NCBI GenBank assembly: GCA_905372355.1
Contig: CAJPOT010000014.1
Span: forward strand, 1-38,846
Source: an uncultured Selenomonas sp.
Lineage (GTDB): Bacteria; Bacillota; Negativicutes; Selenomonadales; Selenomonadaceae
Length of the DNA stretch: 38,846 nt
Direction of reading: 5' to 3'
Shown here piece after piece: positions 24,507-31,100 of this stretch. The position numbers were made by a program, and so were the translations under genes. How positions within the stretch are numbered: the stretch's first letter is position 1; each line of letters starts with the position of its first letter. The notes beneath the pieces were generated by a model that saw nothing but the letters and a program-made list of their open reading frames with translations, searched no databases and had not been told where the DNA came from.

Positions 24507-25812
24507 CGGGATTTACTATGAGAAAGATGTGCAGCGCAAGATCAGCCCTTTAGAAGCCTAGGAGACTGCACGACATCTTCCGGCGCAACATACGAGATAC
24601 CCAAAAGAGCAGCCAGTTCCTCGGAAAAAGCGAACGTAAACATCTCATAGGGAGACTTGCCGCTGTAAATGTTGCGACGGACGCCATTGATGTGAGAAAA
24701 AATCAAATTGACGGTATCCTGTGTGAAATGGTCGAAAGAAGACCCCTTCGGCACAATATCGCGAAAAAGTGTGTGATTCTTCTCAATTTGCGCCTTTTGG
24801 CAAGACTGCATGGGATCGCAGAAAAAAAGGCAGGCCTCCTTTTCTCCCTCAAGATTGTTCTCAAAGGCGAAAACATCGGAGAACTCTCCACCGTTGTCCG
24901 TAAGCATCACGGGCATAAGGGCAGGAAAAGAAAAACCGCCTGCAGTCAAAGTTCGTTTGACCTCTTGGAACTTCAAGGCAGCCTGCACAGCCGTCTTGTT
25001 TTCGAGCAGAAGCCCGAACATGAAATTGAACGCAGTGAAGTGGACGGTGAGTATGACTTTGCCGCCCGAAACTCCGATAACGGTATCAAGCTGCGTATGT
25101 GCGCTAAGCCCTTCCCGTTCCATATGAGCGAGGAAATCCGCATAGGTGCGTTCCTTCTTTATGGCAGAAGGAACGACATCCGCCCGCTTCTTTTTGCGAG
25201 GCTTGAACTTTACGGCGCGTGGAAGGTGAATCTTGGAAGCCGAATAATATCCCTTGGAAAAATGCCGATAAACCGTGCTGAGAGACACATTGAGCTCTGG
25301 GTGAGAAGCGACGATATGATAAATGTGCTGCCCCTTCTCAATGCAAGAGGAAATGATGCGATCCTGCTTGTAAAAAGACGCACGGTTCAACGGAATGCCT
25401 TCGCGTGCATCGTGCAGGAGCGCTTCGTATTCGGCATGTGCCTGCGGAGCGACATAGAGAAGGCGGAGGAAGCGGCAGTTAGCGGAACGGCGCTTGGAGC
25501 AGGCGTTGCAGACGAAGGGCGTCTTGTCGAGCAAGGGGCAGAGTTCGTCCGTTTGCACGAACGCATTGTGGTGCTCTTTGCGATGTTGCTTCACTTCGTA
25601 AGATATGGTGGTAGGATCTTTCTGAACGAGCAGGGCGATCGCCTTGAAGGACAATCGCTTGTCGAGCCCGTTCATGATTTCCTGGCGGTCTTGTGCAGTA
25701 AGGTGCTTGTTCTTCTTGTTGTTGTCTGCTTGCTTCATGATGACAGCCTCCTTTGTGTAGAGAGATTTCTCACACTAAATTCAGCCATAAATTCTTCTCA
25801 GAGTAAATCCCG
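24507..25812 (-). mobile_element. IS30-family insertion sequence
   Basis: The element is about 1306 bp. The terminal inverted repeats CGGGATTTACT-A-TGAGAA (24507-24524) and, on the other strand, CGGGATTTACT-C-TGAGAA (25812-25795) match at 17 of 18 positions and enclose one full-length transposase gene on the minus strand. The transposase frame is intact, so it may still be active. No target duplication is obvious (CTAG outside on the left, TCAG on the right). It separates core gene rlmD from an AT-rich accessory segment. Confidence 0.85.
24542..25738 (-). CDS. IS30-family transposase
   Basis: The product is 398 aa. The N-terminal helix-turn-helix region (HLTAQDRQEIMNGLDKRLSF, then KDPTTISYEVKQH) is the IS30 type that binds the element ends. 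A cysteine cluster follows (CPLL, CNACSKRRSANC). The DDE catalytic domain shows QLDTVIGVSGGKVILTVHF for the first Asp, LTDNGGEFSD for the second, and KAQIEKNHTLFRDIVPKG for the Glu. Length and motif order are complete. The ATG at 25738 has AAAGGAGG upstream. The GC content is close to the chromosome, unlike the AT-rich genes to its right. Confidence 0.93.
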   Translation of the reverse strand: MKQADNNKKNKHLTAQDRQEIMNGLDKRLSFKAIALLVQKDPTTISYEVKQHRKEHHNAFVQTDELCPLLDKTPFVCNACSKRRSANCRFLRLLYVAPQAHAEYEALLHDAREGIPLNRASFYKQDRIISSCIEKGQHIYHIVASHPELNVSLSTVYRHFSKGYYSASKIHLPRAVKFKPRKKKRADVVPSAIKKERTYADFLAHMEREGLSAHTQLDTVIGVSGGKVILTVHFTAFNFMFGLLLENKTAVQAALKFQEVKRTLTAGGFSFPALMPVMLTDNGGEFSDVFAFENNLEGEKEACLFFCDPMQSCQKAQIEKNHTLFRDIVPKGSSFDHFTQDTVNLIFSHINGVRRNIYSGKSPYEMFTFAFSEELAALLGISYVAPEDVVQSPRLLKG

Positions 25813-25920
25813 TCAGTGACCTATTATGTGAGATTTACTTTGGAAATTTACCAAATATAGTAAGGTGGCAGGTCAAGCTGAGTTTGATAAGTTTTAATTT
25901 AAGGCTTTGAGAAATTTTGG

Positions 25921-25926
25921 TATAAT
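25921..25926 (+). promoter_or_regulatory. Extended -10 element upstream of the SAP/DUF6434 gene
   Basis: TATAAT at 25921 is preceded by TGG (a TGn extended -10). The -35 region (TTTAAG, 17 bases upstream) is poor. It lies 53 bases before the start codon. Confidence 0.5.
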
Positions 25927-25978
25927 AGAATAATAGGATAATAGATAAAAATAAAATTGAATTTGGTGAGGTGATCAC

Positions 25979-26596
25979 TTGAAGGAGCTTAGACCCAATT
26001 TCAGAGACATAAAATCATTTGAGGAATTTAGCAGATACTATTGGTATCGAGAAGAACTTTCAAAAATTTGCAAGTCTCTTGGATTAGAATATAGAAGTAC
26101 AAAGCAAGAACTGAATCATATTATAGAACAATATTTTAATGGGAATAGAATAGAGAAGTCTCAGAGATTTGTAAACAAAAATCAAACGGAAGTTGTAACG
26201 TTAAGTACACCATTACTTGAGTGTAGTTTTTCTTTTAATAAAAAATTTCGAGAGTATTTTTCAGCTGTAACGGGTGTTAGTCCATTTAAGTTTAATGCTG
26301 ATATGGCAACGGCATGGAGAAAAGTAAAATCAGAAAATGATTTAAATTTTAAAATTCAAGATATGCTGAAAGTATATTATGGAGAATCAGAATATGCTAA
26401 GTACGATAATTCAGCTTGTCAATGGAATCAGTTCCTAAAAGACTTTTTTTTGGATAAATTTAGCGAAAATTATTTCGATAAGTTAAAAGTGGCAGCTATC
26501 CTTTGGAAAGAAGTCAGAGATTCAAAGAGCAAAAAAATATATTCTAGGGAACTTCTAAATGAATATAGAAATAAAATTGAAGAGTACCATAAATAG
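25979..26596 (+). CDS. SAP-like / DUF6434-type protein
   Basis: The product is 205 aa from TTG at 25979, supported by GAGGTGATC just upstream. Residues ~12-55 (FEEFSRYYWYREELSKICKS, STKQELNHIIEQYFNG) match the SAP-like helix-extension-helix found at the front of DUF6434 proteins; such folds usually bind nucleic acid. The C-terminal part (CQWNQFLKDFFLDKF, LKVAAILWKEVRDS) resembles the DUF6434 repeat pattern 'ynqfirdff...l..ai..Wk'. The cellular role is unknown. It is AT-rich, unlike the core genes, with its own promoter and terminator, so it is a transferred single-gene unit. The family call comes from remembered pattern and should be checked by a profile search. Confidence 0.6.
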   Translation: MKELRPNFRDIKSFEEFSRYYWYREELSKICKSLGLEYRSTKQELNHIIEQYFNGNRIEKSQRFVNKNQTEVVTLSTPLLECSFSFNKKFREYFSAVTGVSPFKFNADMATAWRKVKSENDLNFKIQDMLKVYYGESEYAKYDNSACQWNQFLKDFFLDKFSENYFDKLKVAAILWKEVRDSKSKKIYSRELLNEYRNKIEEYHK

Positions 26597-26635
26597 TGAA
26601 ATACCAGCTTGTCGATTGAATAAAATATATAACTA

Positions 26636-26665
26636 AGACATTTACAAAAAAGTAGATGTCTTTTT
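26636..26665 (+). terminator. Terminator after the SAP/DUF6434 gene
   Basis: AGACATTTAC (26636-26645) pairs with GTAGATGTCT (26652-26661), one G-U pair, six-A loop, followed by TTTT. Confidence 0.8.
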
Positions 26666-26696
26666 CATGCTCATTTTTAGGAAAGGAGGGATGTAA

Positions 26697-26996
26697 GTGG
26701 CTAACAGAATAAAAGGAATTACCGTTGAAATTGGTGGAGATACTACCGGCCTTGATAAAGCCTTAAAAGGAGTAAATTCTACAATAAAAAATACGCAGTC
26801 ACAGCTTCGTGATGTGAATCGGCTATTAGAACTTGATCCTTCCAATGCTAAACTACTTGCTCAGAAACAACAGCTACTGCAAAAGGAAATTTCTGAAACC
26901 AGTGAAAAGTTAAATGCCTTAAAAGAGGCAGATAAGCAGGCAAAAGTACAGCTTGAAAATGGAGAACTTGGTCAAGATAAGTATGATGCCCTTTAA
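26697..26996 (+). pseudogene. N-terminal remnant of a phage tail tape-measure protein
   Basis: The fragment has 99 codons from GTG at 26697, with AAGGAGG upstream. The sequence ANRIKGITVEIGGDTTGLDK then ALKGVNSTIKNTQSQLRDVN and LLELDPSNAKLLAQKQ is the standard beginning of long tape-measure proteins of Firmicutes siphophages, which normally run to several hundred or more residues. The frame stops abruptly after GQDKYDAL, where the full protein would continue as coiled coil. It has no membrane or peptidase part and no tail genes nearby, so it is a relic of a prophage left at a recombination point. An intact start and ribosome binding site mean the short coiled-coil peptide might still be made. 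Confidence 0.8.
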
Positions 26997-27015
26997 GGAT
27001 AATTTTGTATATCCT
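26953..27015 (+). promoter_or_regulatory. Candidate promoter and operator of the XRE-DUF262 pair
   Basis: TTGAAA (26953-26958), a 17-base spacer and GATAAG (26976-26981) lie inside the end of the tape-measure relic. Just downstream, AGGATA (26996-27001) and TATCCT (27010-27015) form a perfect inverted repeat 17 bases before the XRE start. That spacing suits self-repression by the XRE protein. Both assignments are inference. Confidence 0.35.
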
Positions 27016-27032
27016 ATTGGAAGGTGAATTCT

Positions 27033-27248
27033 ATGGTAAAGAATAATATTGAAGTGGATGTAAAAGTGAAATGCATTGAAGCCGGAAAGACGCAGGTGCA
27101 GCTTGCAGAAGAGATTGGCACTACTAGCCAGTATGTTAACCAGATCATTAAGAAAAAAGATGGGGTTGTTAATAAAACCTTTGTACAGATGATGGAAAAG
27201 CTAGGTTATGATATTGAGCTAACCTATGTGAAGAGGAAGGAATGCTAA
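27033..27248 (+). CDS. Small XRE-type helix-turn-helix regulator
   Basis: The product is 71 aa from ATG at 27033, with GGAAGGTG 6 bases upstream. It is almost entirely an HTH_3 (Cro/CI) domain: KTQVQLAEEIGTTSQYVNQI gives helices 2 and 3, followed by KTFVQMMEKLGYDIEL. There is no dimerisation or metabolite domain. It lies 13 bases before the DUF262 gene, so it is probably its transcriptional regulator, as is common for restriction and toxin-antitoxin loci. An inverted repeat just upstream may be its site. AT-rich. Confidence 0.85.
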   Translation: MVKNNIEVDVKVKCIEAGKTQVQLAEEIGTTSQYVNQIIKKKDGVVNKTFVQMMEKLGYDIELTYVKRKEC

Positions 27249-27261
27249 GGAGGATAATATT

Positions 27262-29016
27262 ATGGCATATGAGACACCATTAACAATAGCTGAGGTAATG
27301 AAGGACATTACTGCAAATAAATATGTTTTACCTTCTATTCAGCGTGAATATGTTTGGGATACCGAGCAGATTGAAGCTTTGTTTGATTCTCTTATGAGGG
27401 ACTATCCGATTGGGACATTCCTTTTCTGGGAGATTAATAAGGAACATGTAAACGACTATGACTTTTATGGATTTATTAGAAATTATCATGAGTATAAAGG
27501 TGTACATAATAAGAAAGTCGATTTAAAAGGTTTGGATGGCGTGACAGCTGTTCTTGATGGACAGCAACGTCTCACCTCAATTTATATAGGGCTTAAGGGA
27601 ACCTATGCCTATAAACTTAAATATATGGCAAAGAAAAATCAGGAGGCATACCCAACTAGGAAATTATACTTAAACTTACTATCAAATTCTACGGACAGTA
27701 GTAACGAGTATGAGTTTAAATTTCTTACAAATAAAGAAGTGCAAAATGATGAAAATACATACTGGTTCGAAGTCGGTGAAATCCTTAATATGAAACAAGA
27801 TGGTGACGTTGCGATGTTTGTTACTAAAAATATAGGCTTTTCAAAGGAGTTTAAGTATACTGAAGAACAGACAATATTCGCTATCAATGCTCTGTCTAAG
27901 CTATATAACATTATTAATAAGGTTGGCACGATTAGTTATTATAGAGAGAAGACGGTAGAACTCGATAAAGTTCTAAATATATTTATAAGAGTCAACAGTG
28001 GAGGGACACCTCTAAGTTACTCTGACTTGCTTCTATCCATAGCTTCTGCACAGTGGGAAAACCATGATGCGAGAGAAGAAATTATTGAGTTTGTTGATGA
28101 TGTAAATGCAGTAGGAGCAGGATTTAAAATCAATAAAGATTTTGTGCTGAAGACGGCGTTGGTTCTTAGTGATTTTACGAATATTGCTTTTAAAGTGGAC
28201 AATTTTAACAAACAAAACATGATTAAAATTGAAAACAATTGGGATAATATAAAGAAAGCTATTAAACAGGCGGTTCTTTTGGTTTCATCATTTGGTTATT
28301 CAGGTGAAACACTAACATCAAATAATGCGCTGATTCCAATTGCATATTACCTTTTTATTAATGGTATGCCGGATAACTTTGTTGATTCAGGGACAAACAA
28401 GAATAATAAAGATAAAATAAAGAAGTGGCTTATACGTTCTCTGTTAAAGAAGACATTCAGTGGACAACCAGATAATGTGATTAGACCAATTCGTGAGATT
28501 CTAAAAGCAAACGGAACAAATGAGTTTCCATTAGACAGTATCATCGACAAGTTTAAAGGTACAAATAAATCCATACAGTTTACGGATGAAGATATTGAGG
28601 AGTTCCTTTTGAAACTTAAATATGGAAAGAGTGACACACTTTCAACTCTCATGTTGCTATATCCATCACTAGATTTCAGTAATAAATTCCATGAAGATCA
28701 TATGTATCCGAAGAGCAAATTTACAAAAACTTATCTCCGAAAGCAGGGTGTTCCTGAGGAACAATTAGATTGGTACATTGCAACGGTTAATGATATAAGT
28801 AACCTTCAGCTTCTTGCTGCACAGCTTAATGAAGAGAAGCTTGCTACTGATTTTGATGAGTGGTTTAACGAACAACATCCTACAGATACGGATAAGATTC
28901 AGTATAGGACTGTGAATTATCTGCCAGATATGGAGTATTCATATGAAAATTATCCAAAGTTTATAGAGGATAGAAAAGCACTTCTAAAAAAACAGTTAAG
29001 TGCAGTTCTGCTTTAG
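27262..29016 (+). CDS. Single-chain DUF262 + HNH (GmrSD/BrxU/SspE-like) putative type IV restriction enzyme
   Basis: The product is 584 aa. The N-terminal DUF262 domain has the Gln-Arg motif PSIQREYVWD at about 24-33, LDGQQRLTS at 98-106 (the ParB-like nucleotide-binding motif) and IFIRVNSGGTPLSYSDLLLS near 240-259. The C-terminal part has a DUF1524-like HNH nuclease signature: FHEDHMYPKS with His477, Asp479 and His480, then VNDISNLQLLAAQLNEEK. Enzymes with both domains in one chain (fused GmrSD, BrxU, SspE) cut modified phage DNA, using NTP hydrolysis to regulate nicking. The target modification here is unknown. AAGGAGG lies before the ATG. Codon use is strongly AT-rich, a sign of transfer. 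No modification or BREX/Ssp genes accompany it. Confidence 0.88.
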   Translation: MAYETPLTIAEVMKDITANKYVLPSIQREYVWDTEQIEALFDSLMRDYPIGTFLFWEINKEHVNDYDFYGFIRNYHEYKGVHNKKVDLKGLDGVTAVLDGQQRLTSIYIGLKGTYAYKLKYMAKKNQEAYPTRKLYLNLLSNSTDSSNEYEFKFLTNKEVQNDENTYWFEVGEILNMKQDGDVAMFVTKNIGFSKEFKYTEEQTIFAINALSKLYNIINKVGTISYYREKTVELDKVLNIFIRVNSGGTPLSYSDLLLSIASAQWENHDAREEIIEFVDDVNAVGAGFKINKDFVLKTALVLSDFTNIAFKVDNFNKQNMIKIENNWDNIKKAIKQAVLLVSSFGYSGETLTSNNALIPIAYYLFINGMPDNFVDSGTNKNNKDKIKKWLIRSLLKKTFSGQPDNVIRPIREILKANGTNEFPLDSIIDKFKGTNKSIQFTDEDIEEFLLKLKYGKSDTLSTLMLLYPSLDFSNKFHEDHMYPKSKFTKTYLRKQGVPEEQLDWYIATVNDISNLQLLAAQLNEEKLATDFDEWFNEQHPTDTDKIQYRTVNYLPDMEYSYENYPKFIEDRKALLKKQLSAVLL

Positions 29017-29335
29017 GATAATATGGGTTGTTATACTAATAAAAGTGATATGTTCCCAAGAACTGACAAAGATATAAAAACATGGGTGATATGTTCCCAA
29101 GAACTATTAAATCAACAGAATGTGCCAATGTAAGCTATGGTATCAGCTCGTGCCACGTGGAAACTCTCACGAAACTTATCAGGAAAGATTTGCTGTAAAG
29201 AAGAAGCCTCAAATCGAATTAGACTGCACTCCAAAATACGGACATGGATAGCGATAAATCGTGATTTCTTTGTTTTATACCTAGGCACATGATGCAAGAA
29301 CTTAGTAAAATCAAGGGTCGAAGGGAATATGTATA
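29017..29335. other. AT-rich right edge of the accessory island
   Basis: No reliable gene lies between the DUF262 gene and rbgA. It contains two exact 20-bp direct repeats (29045-29105) and a 61-codon minus-strand open frame (29112-29297, containing SLIRFEASSLQQIF) without a ribosome binding site, which may be a decayed transposase end. No convincing rbgA promoter was found, though GAAGGGA serves as its ribosome binding site. Confidence 0.4.
29045..29105 (+). repeat. Two exact 20-bp direct repeats, possible transposon end
   Basis: GTGATATGTTCCCAAGAACT occurs at 29045-29064 and again at 29086-29105, a period of 41 bases. Each copy contains the small inverted repeat GTTC-CCAA-GAAC. Phased repeats of this kind are typical transposase-binding sites at the ends of elements such as the IS21 family. 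No matching element or partner end is seen in the window, so it may be a relic. Confidence 0.7.
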
Positions 29336-30244
29336 ATGATAAAAAATGATGTAGCGAGAGATATACCCATCATCCAATGGTATCCGGGCCACATGAAGAA
29401 AGCACGGGAACTGGTGGAGGAGAATTTGAAGCTTGTAGATGTCGTTGTCGAACTGCTTGACGCGCGGATTCCAGCGGCGAGCGCGAATCCCATGCTGCGG
29501 GAGATCGTCGGCGACAAGCCGCGCGTCGTGGCGCTCAACAAGAGGGATCTGGCGGACGAGAAGATGACGAAGTGTTGGCTGGAATATTTTCGTGCACAGA
29601 AGCTTCCGGCTGTCGCGCTCGATTCTGTGACGGGGAAGGGCATGCGGGAACTGTTGGCGCTCATTGAGAAGGCTGCGAAACATCGTACGGAAAGGTTGGT
29701 ATCGAAAGGTGTTGCAGCACGCAAGGCGCGTGTGATGATCCTTGGCATACCGAACGTCGGAAAGTCGTCCCTGATCAACCGCTTGGCAGGCGCGGCGAAG
29801 GCGAAGACGGCGGACAAGCCAGGCGTCACGCGCGCGAAGCAGTGGATCCGCATCGGAGCGGACGTTGATCTCTTGGATACTCCGGGGATTCTTTGGCCGA
29901 AGTTTGAAGACCGCGCGGTTGGACTTAAGTTGGCGTTTACCGGCGCGGTCAACGATGAGATCTACGATTTGGAGAATGTGGCGCACTTGCTCCTTGCGGC
30001 TTTGCGGCGCGATCATCCGGAACGTTTGCAGGAGCGTTTCAAGTTCAAGGAGGCGCTTCCAGAGACTACGGAGGAACTGATGGAGGCGATTGGACGCAAG
30101 CGTGGCTGCCTTTTGAAGGGCGGACGCATCGATTTCGAGAAGGTGCAGCATATCCTTCTGACGGAATTCCGCATGGGGAAGTTTGGCAAGATCAGCTTGG
30201 ACGTGCCCCCGACGGAACCATCGGAGGAAGTGGACGGCGGTTAA
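29336..30244 (+). CDS. rbgA: Ribosome biogenesis GTPase RbgA (YlqF)
   Basis: The product is 302 aa, a circularly permuted GTPase needed for late 50S assembly. The G motifs come in the order G4 LNKRDL (~67-72), G1 GIPNVGKSSL (~137-146), G2 region with KPGVTRAKQW, G3 DTPGILWP (~181-188). The N-terminal IQWYPGHMKKA is the family signature, and the C-terminal ANTAR-like helical part contacts rRNA. It overlaps rnhB by one base (TAATG). It heads the conserved rbgA-rnhB-ylqG-ylqH-yraN set but is now separated from trmD by about 13.8 kb. Confidence 0.96.
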   Translation: MIKNDVARDIPIIQWYPGHMKKARELVEENLKLVDVVVELLDARIPAASANPMLREIVGDKPRVVALNKRDLADEKMTKCWLEYFRAQKLPAVALDSVTGKGMRELLALIEKAAKHRTERLVSKGVAARKARVMILGIPNVGKSSLINRLAGAAKAKTADKPGVTRAKQWIRIGADVDLLDTPGILWPKFEDRAVGLKLAFTGAVNDEIYDLENVAHLLLAALRRDHPERLQERFKFKEALPETTEELMEAIGRKRGCLLKGGRIDFEKVQHILLTEFRMGKFGKISLDVPPTEPSEEVDGG

Positions 30245-31011
30245 TGGATGGGGAAGAAATGACGATAAGAGAACTGGAGTGCCTTTATCGCGCAGGGAAG
30301 TGGACTGAGGAGCTGCAGCGGCAGGGTCTGTCTGATTCCCGCACAGGTGTGCAGCGATTGGTGCGTCGATGGGAGCGAGATGCGCAGGAGCGCGCCCGCG
30401 TCGAAGCACTGTACCATTACGAATTTTTGGCACGTGAGAAGGGCTGTCTGCTTGTGGCAGGCGTCGATGAAGCCGGTCGTGGCCCTTTGGCGGGACCAGT
30501 TGTAGTCGCCGCAGTCATCTTGCCGCTGGGTCTTTTTCTGCCGCATTTGAATGATTCGAAGAAATTATCTCCAGCCGTGCGCGAGGAACTTTTTTCTGCC
30601 ATTATGGAAAGCGCTGTCGCTGTGGAAATCGTGAGCATTTCAGAGAAAATCATCGACGAAAAGAATATCTATCAAGCGACGAAGCAGGGGATGTACGAAG
30701 CTGTTTCCGCCTTGCGGCCGCAGCCGCAGCATGTCTTGCTCGATGCCGTGCCGTTGAAGCTTTCTATGATGTCTTCTCCCATTGTCCACGGGGATGCAAA
30801 GTCGGCGTCGATTGCGGCGGCATCGATCGCGGCCAAAGTTACGAGGGATCGCCTGATGCTGAAATATGACGAGGAATATCCGCAGTATGGTTTCAAAAGG
30901 CACAAGGGCTATGGGACGGCGGAGCATTTGGCGGCTTTACGGAAGTATGGGCCTTGCCCCATTCATCGAAGATCCTTCGAGCCGGTTCTTTCGATGGCGG
31001 TGAACCCTTGA
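30244..31011 (+). CDS. rnhB: Ribonuclease HII
   Basis: The product is 255 aa from ATG at 30244; ATG at 30259 (GGGGAAGAA upstream) is an equally good start. It cuts RNA in RNA-DNA hybrids and removes single ribonucleotides. Catalytic motif GVDEAGRGPLAGPVV near 74-88 supplies the Asp-Glu pair; LNDSKKLSPAVREEL, LLDAVPLKL (third Asp) and GDAKSASIAAASIAAKVTRD (fourth Asp) follow, with GYGTAEHLAAL at the end. About 65 extra N-terminal residues precede the core, as in other Firmicutes RNase HII. It sits between rbgA and the FliK-like gene. Confidence 0.95.
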   Translation: MDGEEMTIRELECLYRAGKWTEELQRQGLSDSRTGVQRLVRRWERDAQERARVEALYHYEFLAREKGCLLVAGVDEAGRGPLAGPVVVAAVILPLGLFLPHLNDSKKLSPAVREELFSAIMESAVAVEIVSISEKIIDEKNIYQATKQGMYEAVSALRPQPQHVLLDAVPLKLSMMSSPIVHGDAKSASIAAASIAAKVTRDRLMLKYDEEYPQYGFKRHKGYGTAEHLAALRKYGPCPIHRRSFEPVLSMAVNP

Positions 31012-31100
31012 GGCAAGGACGCGTTGATGAGGCCGGCATCAAACGGATGGATTTCATTTTAGCAGGTGTTCCTTAGAAGATTACACGGAGGATTCGTTTC

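Noticed and set aside
24507..25812. Target-site duplication of the IS30 element
   Set aside because: The bases immediately outside the two inverted repeats (CTAG and TCAG) do not form a convincing duplication.
24692..25819. 375-codon plus-strand open frame over the IS30 transposase
   Set aside because: It is antisense to an intact transposase with complete DDE motifs.
29112..29297. 61-codon minus-strand open frame as a transposase fragment
   Set aside because: Its position against the direct repeats is suggestive, but no transposase motif can be recognised, so it is mentioned only as part of the island edge.
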